DNA of 7,134 nucleotides, taken from NCBI GenBank assembly GCA_028281425.1, contig JANQJX010000044.1:1-7134 (forward strand), given 5' to 3'. The notes below the pieces were generated by a model. That model saw nothing but the letters and a program-made list of their open reading frames with translations. It was not told the DNA's origin and made no database searches. The DNA comes from Simkania sp. GTDB taxonomy: Bacteria > Chlamydiota > Chlamydiia > Chlamydiales > Simkaniaceae. The number at the start of each line of letters is the position of its first letter. Positions within the stretch are counted from its first letter, which is position 1. Shown one piece after another: positions 1 to 5,212 of this stretch. Both the position numbers and the translations under genes were made by a program.

Positions 1-169
1 AAGACCCACATATTTGCTTCGATGATAGCCTACTTGTCAATTGGAAATATTGAGAGTGAAGACAAAGTTAAGCCATTTTTCTTTGAAAGATAAACTCATT
101 ATCAGAGCAAATCAAATGGCATTTCAAGAATTAAAGAATTTACAACAACAAGCTGTCTTTTTTGCGTAA
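1..169 (+). pseudogene. C-terminal remnant of a DDE-type transposase, frameshifted
   Basis: Frame 1 reads KTHIFASMIAY from the first base. Removing one T near position 34 moves into frame 2, which continues as CQLEILRVKTKLSHF, then LKDKLIIRANQMAFQELKNL, and stops at TAA 167-169. The joined peptide resembles the C-terminal tail of IS4-like/IS701-like DDE transposases, whose usual ending is roughly THxFAS..AY.xLE.LR..T.L.HF.LK.KL...A...AF.EL. The catalytic DDE residues would lie upstream, outside the window. Without the frame change, frame 1 stops at TAA 91-93, so this copy is probably inactive unless programmed frameshifting is used. The family is recognised from memory; the exact IS family is uncertain, and I did not identify a terminal inverted repeat. 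Confidence 0.6.
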
Positions 170-390
170 GGTGAGTTTGTAACTTTCCCGAGAGAATTTA
201 TTGGATGTATCGGAAAACAGAACATACAGATTTTTTTAGAGGTGATAGAAAAATGTGGGCGAAGACGAAAAACAAGTGGTTTAACGCATAGGACTCTACG
301 AAAAGACTTAGATTTTTAATGAAATTTCTAGAAAAAAAGGGATGGGAATCGCCAAAACGCTATTCGCAAAAAAGATGGACCTTTTCATAG
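170..390 (+). pseudogene. possible broken reading frame downstream of the transposase tail
   Basis: The frame directly after the transposase stop is open for about 49 codons and ends ...GLTHRTLRKDLDF at TAA 317-319. An ATG overlaps that stop (319-321) and opens a second frame of 23 codons, MKFLEKKGWESPKRYSQK..., ending at TAG 388-390. Adding one T at the T-run 313-317 would fuse the two as ...RKDLDFLMKFLEKKGW.... The RTLRKDLDFL segment faintly recalls the recognition helix of winged-helix regulators, but that is a weak impression. There is no good start codon or ribosome binding site. The last bases overlap the end of folC on the other strand. Otherwise this stretch of about 215 bases holds no gene I can support. 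Confidence 0.2.
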
Positions 391-1563
391 AGTCTTATGA
401 TCAAGAGCTTCTTGCATCATATAAAACGATCCTGCAATTAAAACAATCCCCCCATTTTCTTTGGCATCTAAAGAAATTTGAGAAAAAGCTTCTTTGAAAT
501 GAGAATAAATCTTCCACCGATGAAATTGCATTTTTTCAAATTCTTGAGCAATTAAATAAGGGCTTTTTAACTTTGTATGTCTGCTTGAAAAGAGCGCAAT
601 TTGTCTCACATGAAAAGAAAACATTTCGATTAAAGGTCCTAAAGCTTTATGAATCGATTGCGCAAAAAGCAAATCAATCACTTTTTTTGGGTATTTTTTC
701 TTGATTTCTTGAAAAAGTCTATGGAATCCATCCTGATTATGAGCCCCATCTAAAATCACATTCTTTTGAAAAATTTGAAAGCGACATTTAGGGCGCATTG
801 ATATTCCTTTTTTTCTTTCCTTAAAAGAAGTCGGGAAATAGGGATTTAAAACCTCTAAAGCTTTAAGAGCAATCTCTTGATTTTCCATGTCATAAGCACT
901 TTGTTTTAAAGGGACATGGTAAATAGGGGAGTCCTTTTTTTTTGCAATCTTTTGAAAGATGGGAAAATTGGCATAAGGACCAAGAATCACAGGTCTTTTC
1001 TCTTTGATAATTCCCCCTTTTTGATAAGCAATCGAAGTGAGACTTTTTCCTAGGATGTTTTGGTGGTCGATCCCAATTGATGTGATCACACTAAGAAGAG
1101 GAACAATCACATTTGTTGAATCAAAACGTCCCCCAATTCCTGTTTCAATGATGGCAATATCCACCTTTTTCTTTGCAAAAAAATCAAAAGCAAGCAAAGT
1201 CGTGAGGTCAAAAAAATTCAAATTCATCTGTTTTTTTTTTGCAAAAGTGATCATATGTGTTAGAAAGTCGACTACTTCATTTTCACCTATTTGCTCATCA
1301 TCAACAACAATTCTTTCCCTATAGTCGATCAAATGGGGAGATGTATATAGCCCCACATGATAACGAGCTGCTAAAAGGGCTTGAGCAATTTTATAAGCAA
1401 CGGAACCTTTTCCATTTGTTCCAGCAATGTGAATCGTAGGATAATTTTTCTCCGGATGATTAAGGAGGCTCACCATTTTCTTAAATGATGCAAATTTTTT
1501 TTCTCCAACTTCATGGCTAGATAAATGAAATAATTTTTTAATAAAACTTTGATAATACATCAT
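385..1563 (-). CDS. folC: bifunctional dihydrofolate synthase / folylpolyglutamate synthase
   Basis: This 392-residue cytosolic Mur-ligase-family enzyme adds L-glutamate, with ATP, to dihydropteroate and/or reduced folates, trapping folate in the cell. The P-loop GTNGKGS is at residues 48-54. IETGIGGRFDSTN (about 139-151) matches the conserved E-G-GGR-D-TN block. SIGIDH (162-167) and the following QKGGIIK carry the likely carbamylated lysine, K182. LDGAHNQDG (271-279) opens the C-terminal glutamate-binding domain. The length is slightly below the E. coli enzyme (about 420 residues). Two adjacent ATGs compete as the start. The first makes an ATGA overlap with the stop of the upstream PHP gene; the second (1560-1558) shares one base with that stop and has a weak GGA at better spacing. 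Either way translation is probably coupled. A run of ten A's in the sense strand (1231-1240) falls in codons for KKK. It is the last gene of the cluster, and no clear terminator hairpin follows. Whether both activities are present cannot be read from the sequence. Confidence 0.93.
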   Translation of the reverse strand: MMYYQSFIKKLFHLSSHEVGEKKFASFKKMVSLLNHPEKNYPTIHIAGTNGKGSVAYKIAQALLAARYHVGLYTSPHLIDYRERIVVDDEQIGENEVVDFLTHMITFAKKKQMNLNFFDLTTLLAFDFFAKKKVDIAIIETGIGGRFDSTNVIVPLLSVITSIGIDHQNILGKSLTSIAYQKGGIIKEKRPVILGPYANFPIFQKIAKKKDSPIYHVPLKQSAYDMENQEIALKALEVLNPYFPTSFKERKKGISMRPKCRFQIFQKNVILDGAHNQDGFHRLFQEIKKKYPKKVIDLLFAQSIHKALGPLIEMFSFHVRQIALFSSRHTKLKSPYLIAQEFEKMQFHRWKIYSHFKEAFSQISLDAKENGGIVLIAGSFYMMQEALDHKTL

Positions 1564-2378
1564 GATCCATTGAAAATAGCATCTACTTTTTCTTTATCCA
1601 CCCAAGAGCAACCAAGAGGAACATGGGGTTTTATAGAACCATGGAAATCAGAACCTCCACTGATGAGAAGACCTTTTTCTTGAGCAAGAATCAACCACTT
1701 CTTTTCTATTTCATAAGGAAGTCGTGAATAATAGCACTCAATTCCATCAAAAGGGAGTTTTAATATCGCTTTTAAAATCCCTTTTTTTTCAATTAAATAA
1801 GGATGTGCAATAAAAGCTTTTCCTTCAGAAGCATGAATCACGTCAATGGTTTCTTCAGAAGTAAAGCCATATTCTTGGGCAAAACAGCTTTTTTGATCTC
1901 CAATAAAACGCTCAAAAGCTTCTTGAATGGTTTTAACATATCTTTTTTTAACCATCGCAAGAGCAATATGAGGGCGTCCAATCATTTTCTCTTTCTGAAT
2001 CTCTTTTAAATCTTTTTCTAAAATAGGCATCTGATGCTGAGCTAATTTTTCTAAAATCACTTGATTTCTTTTTTTTCTTCTTTCTTGAAGAGCCTTGCAA
2101 AAAGAGAGGATTTTTGCTGTTTTTTTTACACCATACCCAAGAACATGGACGCTGATGCCAAAATAGGTTGTTGAAAATTCCACTCCAGTAAAAAGATCCA
2201 TTCCAATTTTTTTTGCAAATATGATTGTTTCTAAAGTATAAGCATCTAAAGTATCATGATCGGTCATGGAAATTCCTGAAAAATGTTTTTTCTTTGCTAA
2301 CTTTAAGAGCTCAATTGGAGTATAAGTGCCATCTGATTTTACTGTATGACAATGTAAATCAGCTCGATATTTCATCAT
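1560..2378 (-). CDS. PHP-domain metal-dependent phosphoesterase (RNase AM/YciV-like)
   Basis: This 272-residue protein of the PHP (polymerase and histidinol phosphatase) superfamily is probably a cytosolic trinuclear-metal phosphoesterase. The closest known group is the YciV/TrpH type, which includes 3',5'-nucleoside bisphosphate phosphatases and the 5'-3' exoribonuclease RNase AM. All expected metal-binding motifs are visible: DLHCHT (H9, H11), SDG (D16), TDHDT (D40, H41), GVEFS (E67), HVLGYG (H78), GRPHIA (H137), IAHPYL (H192) and GGSDFHG (D244, H246). The insert between residues 95 and 135 is lysine-rich and helical-looking, as in this group. The gene starts 5 bases after the murB stop with two tandem ATGs and no strong ribosome binding site, so it probably depends on reinitiation. 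Its TGA overlaps the folC start. The substrate cannot be decided from sequence, and the neighbouring murB and folC genes do not identify it. Confidence 0.85.
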   Translation of the reverse strand: MMKYRADLHCHTVKSDGTYTPIELLKLAKKKHFSGISMTDHDTLDAYTLETIIFAKKIGMDLFTGVEFSTTYFGISVHVLGYGVKKTAKILSFCKALQERRKKRNQVILEKLAQHQMPILEKDLKEIQKEKMIGRPHIALAMVKKRYVKTIQEAFERFIGDQKSCFAQEYGFTSEETIDVIHASEGKAFIAHPYLIEKKGILKAILKLPFDGIECYYSRLPYEIEKKWLILAQEKGLLISGGSDFHGSIKPHVPLGCSWVDKEKVDAIFNGS

Positions 2379-2383
2379 GCATC

Positions 2384-3256
2384 TTAAGACTGGTAAGGAA
2401 TAGAATGGATTTCCATTTCTAAATGGTAGCCTGTTTGATCGCGCACCCTTTTTTGGACAAATAAAGCAAGGTTCATCACATCACGAGCTGTAGCATGTTT
2501 ATGGTTAATAATAAAATTGGCATGTTTCTCTGAAACTTTAGCCCCTCCGATTTCTTTTCCTTTTAGCCCACAAGATTCAATGAGAAACCCAGCACTTTTT
2601 TTCTGCGAAGGATTTCGAAAAATACAGCCAGCCGAAAAATCTTTGTAAGGCTGAGCCGATAGGCGATGGCGCACATAAAGCCTTTGTCTTTTTTGAGCAT
2701 CTTCTGATTTTTTGAGACGAAACGTCGCCGATACAATCATACAATCTCTTTTTTGAAGTGATGAAAATCGATAAGAAAAAGTGAGATGCTTTTTTTTCTC
2801 TTGAACAAGAGTTCCTTTTTCATCGATAAAATCAACAGATAAAAGAGATTGGCTGGTTTCTTCTCCATAAGCCCCTGCATTCATATAAACAGCCCCTCCA
2901 ACAGTTCCGGGAATTCCTGCTGCAAATTCAAGACCTGATAACTTTTGACGGGCCATTTGAGAGGAGAGATAAGAAAACCGATATCCAGCACCCACATGAA
3001 GAATCTCATCACAAACAGTACAAAAAGAGATCCGATTCAAAATCACAAGTCCTCCAAAACCTCGGTCATTAAAAAGACAATTAGACCCTTTTCCAATGAC
3101 TAGAAAAGGAATCTTTTTTTTATTGATAAAATGGCGGGCTTCGATCATTTGCTCAATTGTTAAGACCTCGATAAAAAAGCGGGCTGGACCTCCAATATGA
3201 AACGTCGAAAGAGATGCTAAAGGATAATGCTCAATTAAGCATGATTCGATAGACAT
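2384..3256 (-). CDS. murB: UDP-N-acetylenolpyruvoylglucosamine reductase (MurB, type II)
   Basis: This FAD-dependent cytosolic enzyme reduces UDP-GlcNAc-enolpyruvate to UDP-MurNAc with NADPH, the second committed step of peptidoglycan precursor synthesis. The FAD-binding half shows TFHIGGPARFF (18-28), GKGSNCLF (55-62) and GLEFAAGIPGTVGGAVYMNAG (about 108-128). SYRFSS (161-166) carries the conserved Tyr-Arg pair. FSAGCIFRNP (207-216) carries the likely proton-donor serine S208, and E282 in LEMEIHSI is the expected catalytic glutamate. The length of 290 residues and the short inter-motif loops fit the type II class. The start is well fixed: a TAA lies in frame two codons upstream of the ATG, so the 22-bp overlap with the end of nusB is real. 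The ribosome binding site is weak (GGA about 9 bases upstream). If the organism is chlamydial, an intact MurB agrees with the reduced but real peptidoglycan of that group. Confidence 0.95.
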   Translation of the reverse strand: MSIESCLIEHYPLASLSTFHIGGPARFFIEVLTIEQMIEARHFINKKKIPFLVIGKGSNCLFNDRGFGGLVILNRISFCTVCDEILHVGAGYRFSYLSSQMARQKLSGLEFAAGIPGTVGGAVYMNAGAYGEETSQSLLSVDFIDEKGTLVQEKKKHLTFSYRFSSLQKRDCMIVSATFRLKKSEDAQKRQRLYVRHRLSAQPYKDFSAGCIFRNPSQKKSAGFLIESCGLKGKEIGGAKVSEKHANFIINHKHATARDVMNLALFVQKRVRDQTGYHLEMEIHSIPYQS

Positions 3257-3669
3257 AACTTAGCATCCATTTGAGAGTAGATGGCATCGAGAATGGCATT
3301 GACAAAAGAGCCTCCCTCAGGAGTTCCAAACTTACGACTTAACCGAACAGCTTCAACAATTGCGACCTTAGAAGGAACCTCATCATCGAATAAAAGTTCG
3401 TAAACCCCTAACCTTAAAATATTTTTCTCAACAGATGAAATCCGCTTAAAATCATAATGATCGACATGTTGCTTGATAAGCTGATCAATTTCAGCTTGCT
3501 TTTGAATCACTTTTTTCATCTGTGCATAAGCCTCTCTTAAGGTCTTTTTGGTCACCATCATCTGATCGAATAAAGAACTCAAGAGGGGGCAATCGCATGC
3601 ATAAGAGAGATCTTCGCTAAAGATCATTTGAAAAACAAGTTCACGAAATTTTTTCTTTACGATTGCCAT
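3235..3669 (-). CDS. nusB: transcription antitermination factor NusB
   Basis: This small all-helical RNA-binding protein pairs with NusE (ribosomal protein S10) on boxA of rRNA leader transcripts and supports antitermination. The 144-residue length is typical. The N-terminal helix KFRELVFQMIFSED (7-20) matches the R..A.Q.L...-type NusB start. The C-terminal block is diagnostic: SSVEKNILRLGVYELLF (78-94), then VPSKVAIVEAVRLSRKFGT (98-116) and SFVNAILDAI (121-130), matching the family pattern in which D..ILRLA.YEL, V.INEAVELAK.F and FVNGVLD are conserved. The 3' end overlaps murB by 22 bases, so nusB leads the nusB-murB-PHP-folC cluster. No Shine-Dalgarno sequence is visible before the ATG. The last residues (QMDAKLCLSNHA) are not family-conserved and are shaped partly by the overlap. 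Confidence 0.93.
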   Translation of the reverse strand: MAIVKKKFRELVFQMIFSEDLSYACDCPLLSSLFDQMMVTKKTLREAYAQMKKVIQKQAEIDQLIKQHVDHYDFKRISSVEKNILRLGVYELLFDDEVPSKVAIVEAVRLSRKFGTPEGGSFVNAILDAIYSQMDAKLCLSNHA

Positions 3670-3682
3670 AAATTTAATTCAA

Positions 3683-3711
3683 TCTATACTTTAAACTCTA
3701 TTTCTCATAAA
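3683..3711 (-). promoter_or_regulatory. weak candidate promoter for the nusB cluster
   Basis: On the minus strand a TATAGA box (plus 3683-3688) lies 17 bases downstream of TTTATG (plus 3706-3711), and the -10 box ends 13 bases before the nusB ATG. The match to the sigma-70 consensus is 4/6 and about 3/6. In DNA this AT-rich such a match is only suggestive, and the cluster could instead be read through from the upstream orphan gene, 77 bases away. Confidence 0.22.
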
Positions 3712-3746
3712 TCCATGAAAAAAGTAGGTTTTGCGATCAACATCTT

Positions 3747-4259
3747 TTATGTTTCAAAATTGAAACGCATTTGTTTAAAAATTGGTACCCAATCACATTG
3801 ATTCTTTATATCACAAGCACACGTTTGAACTGATGGAATCAGACATGTTTTTTTATTTGTTTCAAGAACGCTCTTGCGCCACTTACAAGAATTAGCACCA
3901 GAAGAAGGGTTTTTTATGCAACTCCAAATCCTTATATCGCGCCTATTTCTATCACCATCTATATGCCATTGATATTTATTAAAAGGGCACTTATGGGTCA
4001 TAAAATTCAATTCCAATCGGCAACAAGGAGCTCTTGGATCTGTTGAGTTTACAAGAGGGAAACACCCTATTGTGTGATAATACCAATAATTTTGACATTC
4101 ACTTTTCTCTGCTGCTGTTAAAATCGGACCTTGTATGGCACCCAAAATGATGATGGCACATGTTATAATTTTTCTAATACTCATTCCCCATTGATAGACC
4201 TGAGGTTTCTCGTTTTGATGTTGAAATGGGACTTCACGAACCAAACTAGCTGTAGACAT
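3747..4259 (-). CDS. cysteine-rich predicted exported protein of unknown function
   Basis: I do not recognise this 170-residue protein. Residues 1-29 are polar. Residues 30-49 (KIITCAIIILGAIQGPILTA) form one hydrophobic segment, followed by AAEKSE, which looks like a signal peptidase I site. The remaining ~120 residues carry 11 cysteines (55, 66, 79, 80, 91, 114, 125, 139, 147, 149, 155), including a CC pair and a CAC motif, plus five tryptophans and many basic residues. This suggests a disulfide-stabilised periplasmic, envelope or secreted protein. The start is ambiguous. M1 has a good ribosome binding site (AAAGGT, 6 bases upstream). M26 would give a textbook signal peptide but has only a GGGGA directly abutting it. 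With M1 the protein has an unusually long n-region. It lies upstream of nusB on the same strand. That it is a real gene is inferred from the coherent signal/cysteine pattern and the ribosome binding site. Confidence 0.7.
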   Translation of the reverse strand: MSTASLVREVPFQHQNEKPQVYQWGMSIRKIITCAIIILGAIQGPILTAAEKSECQNYWYYHTIGCFPLVNSTDPRAPCCRLELNFMTHKCPFNKYQWHIDGDRNRRDIRIWSCIKNPSSGANSCKWRKSVLETNKKTCLIPSVQTCACDIKNQCDWVPIFKQMRFNFET

Positions 4260-4265
4260 AATTTT

Positions 4266-4271
4266 ACCTTT
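4266..4271 (-). promoter_or_regulatory. ribosome binding site supporting the upstream start of the orphan gene
   Basis: The minus strand reads AAAGGT six bases before the ATG at 4259. It is one of the clearer Shine-Dalgarno matches in the window, and it favours M1 over the internal M26 as the start of the cysteine-rich protein. Confidence 0.5.
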
Positions 4272-4288
4272 GAATTTTTATTGCTTCA

Positions 4289-4294
4289 ATAATA
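4289..4294 (-). promoter_or_regulatory. weak -10 candidate for the orphan gene
   Basis: The minus strand reads TATTAT (5/6 match to TATAAT), ending 29 bases before the start codon. No good -35 lies at 16-18 bases. A short hairpin (TTATTG, loop AAG, CAATAA; plus 4278-4292) overlaps the box. Confidence 0.2.
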
Positions 4295-4334
4295 TCAACT
4301 TTAATCATTAAATTCATAAATTCTTTCTTACTTG

Positions 4335-4355
4335 GATTTTAAGTCACTTAAAATC
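4335..4355. repeat. perfect 10-bp inverted repeat with one central base
   Basis: GATTTTAAGT, a central C, then ACTTAAAATC: the arms are exact reverse complements. The single-base centre disfavours an RNA hairpin of full length and suits a dyad operator. No T-run follows on either strand, so it is not a standard terminator. It lies 75 bases upstream of the orphan gene's start and may be a regulator site for it. Confidence 0.45.
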
Positions 4356-4464
4356 AAAAACTTAATTGAAATTGCCTAACGAAAAAGGTGAAATTTTGGG
4401 TAGAAACAGATCGAGTACAGGGACCCTCAGAAATGATAGCCTTTCAGATGGAGACACTCTGCAT

Positions 4465-4487
4465 TTTGGATGATCTTTTCATCCAAA
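4465..4487. repeat. 9-bp stem, 5-base loop inverted repeat
   Basis: TTTGGATGA, loop TCTTT, TCATCCAAA: a perfect stem of nine pairs in mid-intergenic DNA. Neither strand has a T-run after it, so it is not a canonical intrinsic terminator. It could be an RNA structure, an operator, or a chance product in decayed coding DNA. Confidence 0.4.
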
Positions 4488-4627
4488 CACTTTCCAAACT
4501 TCATCACAACAGAAGCTTTTTACCAAAATTCCCTCTTTTTGACAAGACAATCCCTTAATACCCCGGATTGCCACCTATTTTGCAGCATCGGCTTTTTGAA
4601 TAAGTGCAGATATGAGGTGAAGAAGAA

Positions 4628-4656
4628 TTGAAATCAAAAAACAGGGAATTTTTAAA
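4628..4656 (+). promoter_or_regulatory. candidate promoter of the smpB-dnaN-recF cluster
   Basis: TTGAAA (4628-4633, 5/6 match to TTGACA) is followed after exactly 17 bases by TTTAAA (4651-4656, 4/6 match to TATAAT). The predicted start of transcription is near 4663, giving a leader of about 40 bases. It is the best-spaced pair I found upstream of smpB, but the region is AT-rich and chance matches are common. Confidence 0.3.
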
Positions 4657-4702
4657 TGCTTTTATTCTATGAGGAAATGATAAAACACATTAAACTAAAA
4701 GT

Positions 4703-5164
4703 ATGAAAAAAAAAAATAAAGCAGAAATTGCAACGAATAGACAGGCTTTTTATCATTATGAGATTCTCGAAACCTTTGAAGCAGGAATTGTTTTACTTGG
4801 AACCGAAATCAAATCCTTGCGTGAAAATAGCGCAACCCTAAGAGATGCTTATGTTGTGATCGATCATCATGAACCTTTTCTAAAAAATGCCTCTATCGTT
4901 CCCTATCAACTTGGGAATCGTTATAACCATCTTGAAAAAAGAGACCGTAAGCTCTTGCTTCATAAAAATGAAATTCTTAAACTTAAAAGACTCATTGAAC
5001 AAAAAGGACTTACAATTATCCCTCTTGCAATCTATTTAAAAAAAGGATATGCCAAAATCAAAATTGGTGCTGCCAGAGGGAAAAAAGAGTATGATAAACG
5101 CTCTTCGATTAAAGAAAGAGAAGAAAAACGATTGATTCAAAAAGCCCTTAAATATAAAGGTTGA
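4703..5164 (+). CDS. smpB: SsrA-binding protein SmpB
   Basis: SmpB binds tmRNA and fills the missing anticodon-stem part so that tmRNA can enter stalled ribosomes, rescue them and tag the product for degradation (trans-translation). The length of 153 residues is typical. The family blocks are complete: ATNRQAFYHYEILETFEAGI (10-29), LLGTEIKSLR (31-40), LRDAYV (46-51), RDRKLLLHKNEI (80-91) and the basic C-terminal tail GKKEYDKRSSIKEREEKR (126-143), where GKK and DKR are the conserved decoding-centre contacts. The ATG is followed directly by a run of eleven A's (4706-4716) coding KKK and part of N. No Shine-Dalgarno lies at normal spacing; a GAGGAA sits about 26 bases upstream. The gene leads a cluster with dnaN (48-base gap) and recF, an order I recall from chlamydial genomes. 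The tmRNA gene itself is not in the window. Confidence 0.95.
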   Translation: MKKKNKAEIATNRQAFYHYEILETFEAGIVLLGTEIKSLRENSATLRDAYVVIDHHEPFLKNASIVPYQLGNRYNHLEKRDRKLLLHKNEILKLKRLIEQKGLTIIPLAIYLKKGYAKIKIGAARGKKEYDKRSSIKEREEKRLIQKALKYKG

Positions 5165-5176
5165 AAAAATAAGCCC

Positions 5177-5192
5177 TGTGATTTCAATCACA
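5177..5192. repeat. inverted repeat in the smpB-dnaN gap, matching the CRP-type pattern
   Basis: TGTGATT TC AATCACA is a 7-bp perfect dyad with the TGTGA-N6-TCACA pattern of gamma-proteobacterial CRP sites. It ends 20 bases before the dnaN ATG and lies just after the smpB stop. With a two-base centre it can fold only into a 5-6 bp hairpin with a small loop. If the organism is chlamydial, a canonical CRP is not expected, so this may be a coincidence, another regulator's site or an RNA hairpin. Confidence 0.35.
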
Positions 5193-5201
5193 ATAAGGAA
5201 A

Positions 5202-5208
5202 AAAGGTG
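5202..5208 (+). promoter_or_regulatory. ribosome binding site of dnaN
   Basis: AAAGGTG lies with its AAGG core 6 bases before the dnaN ATG. It is the clearest ribosome binding site in the plus-strand cluster and supports independent translation of dnaN, in contrast to smpB and recF. Confidence 0.55.
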
Positions 5209-5212
5209 TATT

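Larger units (their letters stand above)
4260..4702. other. 443-base divergent intergenic region
   Basis: This gap separates the minus-strand orphan gene from smpB on the plus strand, so it should hold both promoters. It contains two perfect inverted repeats (4335-4355 and 4465-4487) and weak promoter candidates at each end. It also has two overlapping plus-strand frames without ATG-led family similarity: 4370-4558 (62 codons open, including WVETDRVQGPSEM) and 4470-4631 (53 codons from an ATG). Neither has a ribosome binding site or a recognisable family, and the middle looks less AT-rich than the flanks, as decayed coding DNA would. No tRNA or tmRNA hallmarks are seen. Confidence 0.6.

Noticed and set aside
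1037..1439. Plus-strand open frames opposite folC
   Set aside because: They lie antisense to conserved folC motifs and their translations show only reversed low-complexity composition.
3751..3766. Inverted repeat GTTTCAA / TTGAAAC at the end of the orphan gene, as a terminator
   Set aside because: The stem is AT-rich with a two-base centre and no T-run follows on either strand; it overlaps codons for the protein's last residues.
4415..4430. Short palindrome AGGGACCCT as a regulatory site
   Set aside because: The arms are only four bases and lie within possible coding debris; not distinguishable from chance.
4362..4631. Minus-strand frame through the intergenic region (including CCDEVWKVFG and KDHPKCRVSPSE) as a gene
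   Set aside because: It is interrupted by TAG at 4575-4577 and TGA at 4479-4481, with open segments of only 31-38 codons and no start signals.
4677..4706. Nine-codon leader ORF overlapping the smpB start
   Set aside because: Its GAGGAA is only one or two bases from its ATG, too close for a working ribosome binding site, and such short frames are expected by chance.
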